This document shows, in pieces, positions 1 to 7,275 of a stretch of DNA of 25,802 bases. The notes beneath the pieces are model-generated. The model was not told the origin of the DNA. It saw only the letters and a list, made by a program, of their open reading frames with translations, and did not search any database. Position 1 is the first letter of the stretch, and each line of letters begins with the position of its first letter. The position numbers were made by a program, and so were the translations under genes. Origin of the DNA: UBA4416 sp031539425 (lineage in GTDB: Bacteria > Bacteroidota > Bacteroidia > B-17B0 > Aurantibacillaceae); contig JAVKLI010000096.1 in assembly GCA_031539425.1 (NCBI GenBank), forward strand, positions 1 to 25,802, written 5' to 3'.

Positions 1-47
1 ATTTGACTTATTATGGGCTGTCCGCTAAAATTTTTACTTTTACTCAT
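1..47 (-). CDS. IS4-family transposase, N-terminal fragment (DUF4372-type)
   Basis: Reading leftward from an ATG at 47, 15 codons are visible before the window ends: MSKSKNFSGQPIISQ. The FSGQPxxxQ stretch is what I recognise from the N-terminal DUF4372 domain of IS4-type DDE transposases common in Bacteroidota. The catalytic domain is outside the window, so whether the gene is intact cannot be judged. The frame has no Shine-Dalgarno sequence upstream, as expected for this phylum. If the call is right, the protein cuts and joins the ends of its own element. The alternative is a chance open frame, but such a good match to the known start makes that less likely. Confidence 0.55.
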   Translation of the reverse strand, partial: MSKSKNFSGQPIISQ

Positions 48-79
48 TACTTAACTTTTGTCGTAAAAATTAAAGTAAT

Positions 80-114
80 AAAAAAAGGAGATGGTAGAAA
101 TACCGCTCCCTTTT
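80..114 (-). terminator. Terminator-like hairpin inside the IS end, upstream of the transposase
   Basis: On the minus strand an imperfect hairpin (GGAG/CTCC and GGTA/TACC arms, loop TTTC, small bulges, with A/T pairs extending the base) is followed by seven T residues. It lies 33 bases before the transposase ATG. It is oriented to stop transcription arriving from the ribosomal operon side. The role as a shield against read-through is inferred. Confidence 0.45.
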
Positions 115-132
115 AAATTGTTTTATCGGACA

Positions 133-304
133 CTAATAATAATTTTTATAATAGGCTCTGTGCTGATCTTCTAATTAAATATTAGGGCTGTTTTTATCTT
201 GCTTTGGTGTGCATATATTAGTTACATTTACTATGTATATAGGGCGCAATACGCCCTGTCTACAAAAGCTGTTTTTGTTATTTTATCACTTTTTAAATGA
301 TACT
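133..304. other. Non-coding stretch between the IS end and the rplQ terminator
   Basis: I see no gene, tRNA or recognisable structured RNA here. The only clear structure is a small palindrome at 241-257, listed separately. The stretch is AT-rich and has stops in all frames at short intervals. Confidence 0.5.
241..257. repeat. Small palindrome, possible dispersed repeat remnant
   Basis: The sequence AGGGCG-CAATA-CGCCCT forms a perfect 6-bp stem with a 5-base loop and is followed by GTCTACA. It is strikingly GC-rich for its surroundings. Palindromes built on GGGCG...CGCCC next to a TCTACA-like tail resemble dispersed intergenic repeats seen in many bacterial genomes. That it is one of these is inferred, because only one copy is visible here. 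It has no T-run on either side, so it is not an obvious terminator. Confidence 0.35.
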
Positions 305-336
305 AAAAAAAAACAGCGCTTAATTAGCGCTGTTTT
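305..336 (-). terminator. Intrinsic terminator of the ribosomal protein operon, after rplQ
   Basis: On the minus strand, 26 bases after the rplQ stop codon, an 11-bp perfect stem (core ACAGCGCT/AGCGCTGT, loop of five) is followed by nine T residues. This is the strongest terminator in the window and marks the end of the 32-gene cluster. Confidence 0.92.
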
Positions 337-362
337 AAATTACAAATCTTTATTATAACAAA

Positions 363-842
363 TTATTCTTCAATAACCTCAGCAGCATCTGCATCAGCAA
401 TATTAGCGCCTTTTTTAGAACGACCCCTTCTGGTTGATTTTGCTTTAACTTCGGATTCTTTTTTATTATCGTTTACGTAAACTTCATTAAAATCTACAAA
501 CTCAACCATGGCCATTTCTGCAGCATCACCTTGTCTGTTTCCAGTTTTTATAATACGCGTATAACCACCTTTTCTGTCAGCTACTTTTAAAGATACTTCT
601 TTAAATAAAGTTGTAACTACATCTTTTGATCGTAAGTATGAAAATACCATACGCCTGTTATGAGTAGTATCATCTTTAGATTTTGTAATAAGTGGTTCAA
701 CATATACACGCAATGCTTTTGCCTTTGCAAGTGTGGTAAAAATACGTTTATGTTCAATTAATGAACATGCCATATTGCTAAGCATAGCTTTTCTGTGTGA
801 AGCAGTACGCCCTAAATTATTAATTTTATCTCCGTGTCTCAT
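363..842 (-). CDS. rplQ: 50S ribosomal protein L17
   Basis: Protein bL17 binds 23S rRNA near the exit-tunnel side of the large subunit. The sequence opens with the MRHG signature and shows the GGYTRI motif at residues 92-97. At 159 residues it is longer than the roughly 127 of E. coli. The core ends near residue 122, and a charged, Lys/Arg-rich then acidic tail fills the rest, as in other Bacteroidota L17 proteins. It is the last gene of the cluster, 43 bases after rpoA, and is followed by the strong terminator at 305-336. Confidence 0.97.
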   Translation of the reverse strand: MRHGDKINNLGRTASHRKAMLSNMACSLIEHKRIFTTLAKAKALRVYVEPLITKSKDDTTHNRRMVFSYLRSKDVVTTLFKEVSLKVADRKGGYTRIIKTGNRQGDAAEMAMVEFVDFNEVYVNDNKKESEVKAKSTRRGRSKKGANIADADAAEVIEE

Positions 843-885
843 TTCTAGCTAATTTTAATCTATAGTATGTTTATTAAGTAAAAAA

Positions 886-1878
886 TTACTCTTTATCTAA
901 TTTGTATTTTTGAACATTCATTCCAAACTGTAAGCCTTTTGCGCTTACTAAATCTTCTAATTCGGTTAAAGATTTTTTTCCAAAGTTTCTAAATTTTAAT
1001 AGGTCATTTTTGTTAAAAGAAACAAGTTCGCCTAAGGTGTCAACATCCGCTGCTTTTAAGCAATTTAATGCTCTAACTGATAAATCCATATCAACTAAAC
1101 GTGTTTTTAGAAATTGACGCATATGTAATGAAGTTTCATCAAACTCTTCTGATGCTTTTTTCTCACTAGTTTCAAGAGTAATTTTTTCGTCAGAAAACAA
1201 CATAAAATGATATATTAAAATTTTAGCTGCTTCTTTTAAAGCGTCTTTAGGGGTTATTGAGCCATCAGTGATAATGTCAAAAATTAATTTTTCATAATCT
1301 GTTTTTTGCTCAACACGATAATTTTCAATTGTATATTTTACATTTTTTATTGGCGTAAAAATTGAATCTATAAAAATAGTACCTTGAGGCGCAGAAGCTG
1401 TTTTATTTTCTTCAGCAGGAACATAACCACGACCTTTTCCTATTGTAAGTTCAATTTTTAGCTCCAAGCTGCTTTCACAGTGAAATATTACTAAATCTGG
1501 ATTTAATACTTGAAAAGCACTAGAGTTTTTAGCGATATGTCCGGCTGTTAATTTATCACCGTCTCCAAATTGAATAACTACTTTTTCTACTTCTGTGGTT
1601 TCAAGTTGTTTTTTTAATCGAACTTGTTTTAAATTTAATATTATTTCCGTAACGTCTTCTACAACGCCTTTTATGGTTGAAAACTCATGTGAAATACCTT
1701 CAATTTTTACGCTCGTAATTGCAAAACCATCTAATGAAGATAGTAACACGCGTCTTAGTGCATTACCTACAGTTATTCCAAACCCTGGCTCCAAAGGTCT
1801 AAATTCAAACTGACCTTCAGAGTTGTTTGAATTAATCATGATTACTTTATCAGGTTTTATAAAATTTAATATTGCCAT
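886..1878 (-). CDS. rpoA: DNA-directed RNA polymerase subunit alpha
   Basis: The alpha subunit dimerises to start assembly of core RNA polymerase, and its C-terminal domain contacts DNA and activators. The N-terminal domain carries the signature GFGITVGNALRRVLL at residues 32-46. The C-terminal domain, roughly residues 258-325, carries the helix-hairpin-helix pattern, including LKFRNFGKKSLTELE. The 330-residue length is normal for the phylum. It lies between rpsD and rplQ in the classic alpha-operon arrangement, so its expression follows that of the ribosomal genes. Both domains are complete and I see no frame disruption. Confidence 0.98.
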   Translation of the reverse strand: MAILNFIKPDKVIMINSNNSEGQFEFRPLEPGFGITVGNALRRVLLSSLDGFAITSVKIEGISHEFSTIKGVVEDVTEIILNLKQVRLKKQLETTEVEKVVIQFGDGDKLTAGHIAKNSSAFQVLNPDLVIFHCESSLELKIELTIGKGRGYVPAEENKTASAPQGTIFIDSIFTPIKNVKYTIENYRVEQKTDYEKLIFDIITDGSITPKDALKEAAKILIYHFMLFSDEKITLETSEKKASEEFDETSLHMRQFLKTRLVDMDLSVRALNCLKAADVDTLGELVSFNKNDLLKFRNFGKKSLTELEDLVSAKGLQFGMNVQKYKLDKE

Positions 1879-1919
1879 TTTACTCGTTTTTTATACTGTT
1901 TTTCTTTATTAATTAATTA

Positions 1920-2528
1920 CTATTTAGAATACAATTCTACTATCAATTGCTCTTTTATGTTTTCTGGTATCATGGTGCGTTCTGGAATTGAAACAAATGT
2001 TCCAGCAAAATCTTTTTTATTTAATTCTAACCAAGAATATTTGCTTTCAGAAGCGCTATTCATTGATGATACAACCACTTCTAAAGATTGTGATTTATCC
2101 CTTACAGAAATTATATCTCCTGGTTTTACTGAATAAGAAGGGATATTTACTGTTTTATTATTTACATTAATGTGAGCATGCGATACTAATTGCCTTGCTG
2201 CTCTTCGAGTTGGAGCTATGCCTAAGCGGTAAACTACGTTATCTAATCTACGCTCCATTAATTGTAGTAATACTTCGCCAGTAATACCATGTGCACGTGT
2301 AGCACGCTCAAAGGTAAGTGCAAATTGTTTTTCTAAAACACCATAGGTGTATTTTGCTTTTTGCTTTTCTGTTAATTGAATAGCATATTCTGATTTTTTA
2401 CCTTTCTTTTTAGAATTACCATGCATTCCTGGAGGGTAATTTTTCTTTTCTAATGCTTTATCTGGGCCAAAAATTGGCTCTCTAAATTTTCTTGCAATTT
2501 TGGATGTTGGTCCTGTATATCTTGCCAT
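1920..2528 (-). CDS. rpsD: 30S ribosomal protein S4
   Basis: uS4 is a primary 16S rRNA binder that nucleates the 30S body and helps guard decoding accuracy. The S4 RNA-binding domain starts with RLDNVVYRLG at residues 94-103 and continues through the RQLVSHAHINVN stretch. The N-terminal part has no cysteines, so this is the zinc-free form. Length is 202 residues, as usual in this phylum. In many bacteria S4 represses its own operon through a pseudoknot in the alpha-operon leader. I did not find a recognisable version of that pseudoknot here. Confidence 0.97.
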   Translation of the reverse strand: MARYTGPTSKIARKFREPIFGPDKALEKKNYPPGMHGNSKKKGKKSEYAIQLTEKQKAKYTYGVLEKQFALTFERATRAHGITGEVLLQLMERRLDNVVYRLGIAPTRRAARQLVSHAHINVNNKTVNIPSYSVKPGDIISVRDKSQSLEVVVSSMNSASESKYSWLELNKKDFAGTFVSIPERTMIPENIKEQLIVELYSK

Positions 2529-2567
2529 TTTTTTTGAACTATTATTTTTTTATTGTATCTATATTTA

Positions 2568-2978
2568 TTAGCAACGACGACGCTTTGGTGGGCGGCAACC
2601 GTTATGTGGCATTGGGGTAATGTCTACTATTTCTGAAATTTCAATTCCAGATGCAGCAATGGTTCTGATTGCGGATTCTCTTCCAGCTCCTGGACCCTTT
2701 ACAAACACTTTTACTTTTTTTAAACCTAAATCTGACGCCACTTTTGAGCAATCACCAGCAGCTAATTGAGCTGCATAGGGTGTGTTTTTTTTAGACCCTC
2801 TAAATCCAATTTTACCCGCACTAGACCAAGATATAACTTGACCGTCATTATTTGTTAACGAAATAATAATATTGTTAAAGGTTGCATTAATATGAGCCTG
2901 TCCCACAGATTCTATTTTTACAATTCTTTTTTTATTTTTCGCTTTTGCTACTTCTGATGCTGTTGCCTGTTTTGCCAT
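2568..2978 (-). CDS. rpsK: 30S ribosomal protein S11
   Basis: uS11 sits on the 30S platform near the E site and contacts the 3' major domain of 16S rRNA. The conserved GPGAGRESAIR motif is at residues 95-105, and the C-terminal HNGCRPPKRRR motif is present. The last residue is cysteine where the family usually ends in valine. Length is 136 residues, with a Lys-rich N-terminal extension. It lies between rpsM and rpsD with gaps of about 40 bases on each side. Confidence 0.97.
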   Translation of the reverse strand: MAKQATASEVAKAKNKKRIVKIESVGQAHINATFNNIIISLTNNDGQVISWSSAGKIGFRGSKKNTPYAAQLAAGDCSKVASDLGLKKVKVFVKGPGAGRESAIRTIAASGIEISEIVDITPMPHNGCRPPKRRRC

Positions 2979-3014
2979 GTTTTTATAGTGATATTTTAAC
3001 CCTAATTTGAATTT

Positions 3015-3392
3015 CTATTTAGTTACTTTCTTTTTATTAGCAACAGTTTTACGCTTACCTTTTCTATTACGAGCATTAGTTTTAGTTCTTTGTCCTCTTA
3101 CAGGTAAGCCTATTCTGTGTCTTATTCCTCTATAAGATCCAATGTCTGTAAGGCGTTTAATGTTTAAAGTAACCTCCGAACGAAGTGCTCCTTCTACTTT
3201 AAAATTATCATTAATTATTTTTCTAATGGCATTTTGCTCATTATCGTCCCATTCACTTACTTTTTTATTAAAGCCAACTCCAGCTTCTATTAAAATTCGC
3301 TGTGCGCGACTTTTTCCAATTCCGAAAATATAAGTTAAACCTATTTCTCCTCGTTTATTTTTTGGTAAATCTATTCCTGCAATACGTGCCAT
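3015..3392 (-). CDS. rpsM: 30S ribosomal protein S13
   Basis: uS13 is in the 30S head, touches the P-site tRNA through its basic C-terminal tail and forms intersubunit bridges. The helix-hairpin-helix-like GIGKSRA is at residues 24-30 and the signature RGQRTKTNAR at 99-108. Length is 125 residues with a Lys/Arg-rich tail. A perfect TAnnTTTG promoter box lies 30 bases upstream, so this gene probably also starts a secondary transcript for rpsM-rpsK-rpsD-rpoA-rplQ. Confidence 0.97.
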   Translation of the reverse strand: MARIAGIDLPKNKRGEIGLTYIFGIGKSRAQRILIEAGVGFNKKVSEWDDNEQNAIRKIINDNFKVEGALRSEVTLNIKRLTDIGSYRGIRHRIGLPVRGQRTKTNARNRKGKRKTVANKKKVTK

Positions 3393-3421
3393 TATGATAT
3401 ATACTTGTTTTTAAAAGTTTG

Positions 3422-3429
3422 CAAAAGTA
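3422..3429 (-). promoter_or_regulatory. Probable internal promoter, -7 box upstream of rpsM
   Basis: The minus strand reads TACTTTTG, a full match to the Bacteroidota -7 consensus TAnnTTTG, in the 42-base gap between rpmJ and rpsM. It is followed by CAAAC, a common context for starts in this phylum. There is no TTTG box at the usual -33 spacing, so this is only moderately sure. It would give a leader of about 25 bases before rpsM. Confidence 0.42.
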
Positions 3430-3434
3430 AGCAA

Positions 3435-3551
3435 TTATTTTTGTCTTTGCTTAAACTTAGGGTTTTTTTTGTTAATTATATAGAGTTTTCCTTTACGTCG
3501 AACTATTTTACAGTCTACGCTTCTTTTTTTTATTGATGCTCTTACTTTCAT
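3435..3551 (-). CDS. rpmJ: 50S ribosomal protein L36, zinc-free form
   Basis: This 38-residue gene reads MKVRASIKKRSVDC and ends NPKFKQRQK, which is unmistakably bL36. The zinc-binding form has three Cys and one His. Here only one Cys (residue 14) remains and there is no His, so it cannot hold zinc. It starts 9 bases after infA ends and is followed by rpsM, the normal spc/alpha junction. bL36 is a small late-assembling 50S protein that organises 23S rRNA near the factor-binding side. Confidence 0.95.
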   Translation of the reverse strand: MKVRASIKKRSVDCKIVRRKGKLYIINKKNPKFKQRQK

Positions 3552-3560
3552 GATGCTGAT

Positions 3561-3779
3561 TTATTTGTATCTAAATGTTATTCTTCCTTTTGTTAAATCG
3601 TATGGACTCATTTCTAATCTAATTTTGTCGCCTGTTAATATTTTAATATAATGCATTCTCATTTTTCCAGATATGTGAGCTAAAACAATATGTCCATTTT
3701 CTAATTCCACTCTAAACATAGCATTTCCAAGCGATTCAATAATGGTTCCATCTAATTCTATATTTGCTTGTTTAGACAT
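3561..3779 (-). CDS. infA: Translation initiation factor IF-1
   Basis: IF-1 binds the 30S A site during initiation and works with IF-2 and IF-3. The 72-residue protein is a single OB-fold with the expected pattern: GTIIESLGNAMFRVELENG, then HISGKMR, then GDKIRLEMSPYDLTKGRI. Length matches the family exactly. It is packed 5 bases after secY, with no map or adk gene in between, which differs from the E. coli-type and some Bacteroides-type orders. Confidence 0.97.
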   Translation of the reverse strand: MSKQANIELDGTIIESLGNAMFRVELENGHIVLAHISGKMRMHYIKILTGDKIRLEMSPYDLTKGRITFRYK

Positions 3780-3784
3780 TCTTT

Positions 3785-5107
3785 TTAGTTAATCACTGAG
3801 TTACGCCCTTTTATTCTACCAGATTGCATTAAGCCATCATAGTGTTTGTTTAATAAAAAAGTTTCAATTTGTTGTAAGGTATCTAATACAACACCTACTA
3901 ATATTAACAATGAGGTACCGCCATAAAAATCTGAAAAAGCACTATTAATACCTAATTTTATGGCTATTGCTGGTAGAATAGCAATAAATGCTAAAAATAA
4001 GGCGCCAGGTAATGTAATTCGAGACATTACTGTATCAATAAAACTTGCTGTTTCTTGTCCAGGTTTTACACCTGGTATAAAACCGCTATTTCGCTTCATA
4101 TCATCAGCCATTTGAGTTGGATTGATGGTAATAGCTGTATAAAAATAAGTGAAAATAATAATTAATGAGGCAAAAATAAAGTTGTACCAAAAGCCGTATC
4201 TATCGGCAAATACGCCACCGTTGCCATTGGTATAGCTCATTATAGCTGAAGGTATAAACATAATAGCTTGAGCAAAAATGATTGGCATAACTCCAGCGGC
4301 ATTTACTTTTAAAGGTAAGTATTGACGAGCCCCTGACCCTATTTGTGAACTTCCCATTATTTTTTTAGCGTATTGCAGCGGTACTTTTCGTACGCCTTGA
4401 ATAAGCATAATGCAACTAACAATGATGAGCATTAAAAATACCAATTCTAGTAAAAACATAATTAAACCACCACCAGATGATTGAAACCTTGATCCAAATT
4501 CAGAAGTTAATGCAAATGGTAAACGGGCAATAATACCAATCATGATAATTAATGAAATTCCGTTTCCAAGTCCTTTATCTGTTATTCTTTCGCCTAACCA
4601 CATTACAAACATAGTGCCTGCTACTAGTATAATGGTAGATTGGATGCCAAACCAAGTATGATCAATAGTTACAACACCTTGTTTTGTGTAAACATAGGCT
4701 GCTAAATAGCCAGGTGCCTCAACTGCTGTAATTAATACGGTTAAAAAGCGTGTATATTGATTAATTTTTTTACGTCCGCTTTCCCCTTCTTTTTGCATTT
4801 TTTGAAAATAAGGAATGGCCATACCCAATAATTGAACTACTATGGAAGCCGTGATGTAGGGCATAATTCCTAAACCAAATACAGAGGCTCTACTAAAAGC
4901 ACCACCTGCAAAGGCATTGATTAAGGCTATTATCCCGCCTTCATCTGTACTTTCATTAATTTTAGATAACATATCAACATCTATACCAGGTAATACAACA
5001 TAAGAACCGAGTCTATATATTAATATAAAGCCTAAGGTAGCAAGAATACGCTGTTTAAGCTCTTCTATGCTCCAAATGTTTTTAAATGTATCTATTAGTT
5101 TTTTCAT
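3785..5107 (-). CDS. secY: Preprotein translocase subunit SecY
   Basis: SecY is the channel of the Sec translocon in the inner membrane and works with SecE, SecG and SecA. The 440-residue protein shows about ten hydrophobic segments and the signature GLGIMPYITASI at residues 78-89, followed by a GxGISLIIMIGI-type segment. It is placed 3 bases after rplO and 5 bases before infA, so it is probably translated in tight coupling with its neighbours. It appears complete. It will serve the signal-peptide proteins found elsewhere in this window. Confidence 0.97.
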   Translation of the reverse strand: MKKLIDTFKNIWSIEELKQRILATLGFILIYRLGSYVVLPGIDVDMLSKINESTDEGGIIALINAFAGGAFSRASVFGLGIMPYITASIVVQLLGMAIPYFQKMQKEGESGRKKINQYTRFLTVLITAVEAPGYLAAYVYTKQGVVTIDHTWFGIQSTIILVAGTMFVMWLGERITDKGLGNGISLIIMIGIIARLPFALTSEFGSRFQSSGGGLIMFLLELVFLMLIIVSCIMLIQGVRKVPLQYAKKIMGSSQIGSGARQYLPLKVNAAGVMPIIFAQAIMFIPSAIMSYTNGNGGVFADRYGFWYNFIFASLIIIFTYFYTAITINPTQMADDMKRNSGFIPGVKPGQETASFIDTVMSRITLPGALFLAFIAILPAIAIKLGINSAFSDFYGGTSLLILVGVVLDTLQQIETFLLNKHYDGLMQSGRIKGRNSVIN

Positions 5108-5110
5108 TGA

Positions 5111-5557
5111 TTAAAGTTGCTTTGTAGTCCCGCCTTTTGTTTCTATTGCTTTTTTAGCTTTTTCTGTAAAGGCGTGTGCTGTTATATTAATTTTTGAGTT
5201 TAATTCTCCTCTACCTAAAATTTTAACTAAATCATTTTTAGATGCTAATCCATTTTGAATTAAAACCTCTAAGTTTATTTCTGATACTTTTTTTACTTCT
5301 ATTAATCTTTGAATAATATCAAGATTTACCCCCTTGTACTCAATTCTATTAATGTTTTTAAATCCAAACTTAGGTACACGTCTTTGTAACGGCATTTGAC
5401 CTCCTTCAAAACCTCGCTTTTTTGAATGACCAGAACGTGATTGTGCTCCTTTATGCCCACGAGTAGCAGTTCCTCCGCCACCAGAACCTTGACCTCTACC
5501 TCTTCTAAAGTTTTGTTTTATTGATCCTGATGCTGGGGTTAATGTATTTAATTTCAT
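5111..5557 (-). CDS. rplO: 50S ribosomal protein L15
   Basis: uL15 is a 23S rRNA-binding assembly protein of the large subunit with a long Gly/Arg-rich N-terminal extension. That extension is visible here (RRGRGQGSGGGGTATRGHKG, residues 19-38), followed by the GFEGGQMPLQRRVPKFGF motif. Length is 148 residues, normal for the family. It lies between rpmD and secY. Confidence 0.97.
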   Translation of the reverse strand: MKLNTLTPASGSIKQNFRRGRGQGSGGGGTATRGHKGAQSRSGHSKKRGFEGGQMPLQRRVPKFGFKNINRIEYKGVNLDIIQRLIEVKKVSEINLEVLIQNGLASKNDLVKILGRGELNSKINITAHAFTEKAKKAIETKGGTTKQL

Positions 5558-5584
5558 ATTCTAATAATATTATTTGGTTGATAA

Positions 5585-5764
5585 TTAGATGCTTTTTACT
5601 TCTAATAAATGTGCTATACTATCTATCATTCCTTGAATTTGCGGATTCACATCTTTAACAATAGATTGACTTGTTTTTTTTAATCCTAAAGCTTTAACAG
5701 TTGCTACTTGAGTTTTGTTGCGCTTTATATGACTTCTTTTTAATGTTATTTCTACTTTTGCCAT
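5585..5764 (-). CDS. rpmD: 50S ribosomal protein L30
   Basis: This 59-residue protein begins MAKVEITLKRSHIKRNKTQ and carries the L30 core KALGLKKTSQSIVKDVNPQI, followed by a short helical tail. uL30 binds 5S/23S rRNA regions of the large subunit. Length matches the family (about 58-60). It fits exactly between rpsE (11 bases upstream) and rplO (27 bases downstream), the expected slot. Confidence 0.96.
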   Translation of the reverse strand: MAKVEITLKRSHIKRNKTQVATVKALGLKKTSQSIVKDVNPQIQGMIDSIAHLLEVKSI

Positions 5765-5775
5765 GTCTCTTAATT

Positions 5776-6291
5776 TTAACCGTTAAATACTTTATCTAAT
5801 GATATACCTCTTTGTCTAGATACAGTGTAAGGATCTCGCATTTTTGCTAAGGCATCAATTGTTGCTTTTACTACGTTGTGTGGGTTAGATGAACCTTTAG
5901 ATTTTGCAAGTACATCTGTAATACCTACGCTTTCTAATACGGCACGCATAGCACCACCTGCAATTACTCCAGTACCGTGAGATGCTGGTTGTAAATATAC
6001 TCTAGATCCGCCAAATTTTCCGTTATCAGAATGAGGTATAGTACCTTTTAATACCGGTACTTTTACCAAGTTTTTCTTAGCATCATCAATTCCTTTAGAT
6101 ATAGCATCGGTTACTTCATTGGCTTTTCCTAATCCATGACCAACAACACCTTTTCCATCCCCTACAACTACAATAGCTGCAAAACTAAAGTGACGTCCAC
6201 CTTTGGTTACTTTAGTTACTCTTTGAATAGCTACAAGCTTATCTTTTAATTCGATTTCGCTTGATTTTACTTTTTTAATTTCGTTTGACAT
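5776..6291 (-). CDS. rpsE: 30S ribosomal protein S5
   Basis: uS5 lies at the mRNA entry side of the 30S subunit and contributes to decoding fidelity and mRNA unwinding. The S5 double-stranded-RNA-binding-like fold is marked by GGRHFSF at residues 31-37 and VGDGKGVVGHGLGKA at 43-57. The C-terminal domain carries SKGSSNPHNVVKATIDAL. At 171 residues it is a standard size. Its start is preceded by AAGGAG only 3 bases from the ATG, an oddity in this nearly Shine-Dalgarno-free cluster. Confidence 0.97.
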   Translation of the reverse strand: MSNEIKKVKSSEIELKDKLVAIQRVTKVTKGGRHFSFAAIVVVGDGKGVVGHGLGKANEVTDAISKGIDDAKKNLVKVPVLKGTIPHSDNGKFGGSRVYLQPASHGTGVIAGGAMRAVLESVGITDVLAKSKGSSNPHNVVKATIDALAKMRDPYTVSRQRGISLDKVFNG

Positions 6292-6313
6292 ATTCTCCTT
6301 TTTAATTTTTTAT

Positions 6314-6670
6314 TTAAAATACCAATCCCGCACTTCTTGCACCATCTGCTAATGATTTGATGCGTCCATGATATAAATAACCGCTTCTATCAAATACTAC
6401 ATTTGTAATTCCTGTAGTTTTTGCTTTTTCAGCAATCATTTTACCAACTGTAGAAGCTTGCTCTAATTTGGTTACTTTTTTACCAGCTAATGATTTGTCG
6501 TTAGAACTAGCGGTAGCAATCGTTTTACCATTATTATCATCTATTAATTGGGCATAAATACCGGTGTTGCTTCTAAAAATAGATAAACGTGGTAATGTAG
6601 CTGTTCCGGATATTTTTTTACGTATCTTAAGCTTTATTCTTGTTCTTCTTTCTTTTTTTGTGAGTGCCAT
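6314..6670 (-). CDS. rplR: 50S ribosomal protein L18
   Basis: uL18 binds 5S rRNA and anchors it to the central protuberance. The 118-residue protein has the basic N-terminus, the LPRLSIFRSNTGIYAQLIDD core and the C-terminal FDRSGYLYHGRIKSLADGAR motif typical of the family. It sits between rplF and rpsE, spaced by 33 and 22 bases. Confidence 0.97.
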   Translation of the reverse strand: MALTKKERRTRIKLKIRKKISGTATLPRLSIFRSNTGIYAQLIDDNNGKTIATASSNDKSLAGKKVTKLEQASTVGKMIAEKAKTTGITNVVFDRSGYLYHGRIKSLADGARSAGLVF

Positions 6671-6703
6671 ATAAATTCGTTATATAATTCTTAATTTGTT
6701 AAA

Positions 6704-7258
6704 TTACTTTTTACTTGCTGATTTTCCTGCTTTACGTCTTAGTATTTCACCAGTAAATTTGATACCTTTTCCTTTGTATGGTTCTGGTTTTCTTAAACTT
6801 CTAATTTTTGCAGCAACCATTCCAATTAATTGTTTGTCGTGGCTTTCAAGTGTAATTTTTGGGTTTTGTCCTTTTTCTGAGGCAGTAGTAACTTTTACTT
6901 CTGTAGGTAATTCTACTAATACATTATGCGAAAAGCCTAATGCTAACTCTAACAATTGCCCTTTGTTTGATGCTCTGTAACCAACGCCTACAAGCTCTTG
7001 TTCAATTTTATAACCTACAGATACACCATTAATCATATTTGCAATTAATGATCTGTATAGGCCATGTAAAGCTCTGTGTCTTTTATGATCTGTTGGTCTT
7101 GATAATTGAATAACACCATCTTCTAGTGTAATTGTAATATCAGAATCTATAGTTTGTTTTAACTCCCCTAATTTTCCTTTAACGGTAACTTCGGATTTAT
7201 TTATTTTCACATCTACCCCTGTTGGCACTGTGATTGGTAATTTTCCTATTCGTGACAT
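6704..7258 (-). CDS. rplF: 50S ribosomal protein L6
   Basis: uL6 binds near the sarcin-ricin loop at the factor-binding site of the 50S subunit. Both alpha/beta repeats of the family are present, and the signature PEPYKGKGI occurs at about residues 158-166. The protein begins MSRIGKLPI, a standard start. Length is 184 residues. It lies between rpsH and rplR. Confidence 0.97.
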   Translation of the reverse strand: MSRIGKLPITVPTGVDVKINKSEVTVKGKLGELKQTIDSDITITLEDGVIQLSRPTDHKRHRALHGLYRSLIANMINGVSVGYKIEQELVGVGYRASNKGQLLELALGFSHNVLVELPTEVKVTTASEKGQNPKITLESHDKQLIGMVAAKIRSLRKPEPYKGKGIKFTGEILRRKAGKSASKK

Positions 7259-7275
7259 AAATTCTTAAAATTAAA

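Larger units (their letters stand above)
1..132 (-). mobile_element. End of an IS4-type insertion sequence (partial, cut by the window edge)
   Basis: The left edge carries the start of a transposase reading leftward, preceded by about 85 non-coding bases. These bases hold a terminator-like hairpin and, at 119-131, the sequence TTTTATCGGACAC, which may be the terminal inverted repeat. The outer boundary near 132 is inferred. The other end, and therefore any target-site duplication, lies outside the window. Family assignment rests on the short transposase N-terminus only. The element sits just past the terminator of the ribosomal operon, where an insertion should do little harm. Confidence 0.55.

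Noticed and set aside
133..304. Possible tRNA or small RNA gene in the gap left of rplQ.
   Set aside because: No cloverleaf, no TTCRA-like T-loop and no promoter-terminator pair could be found; the GC-rich palindrome at 241-257 stands alone.
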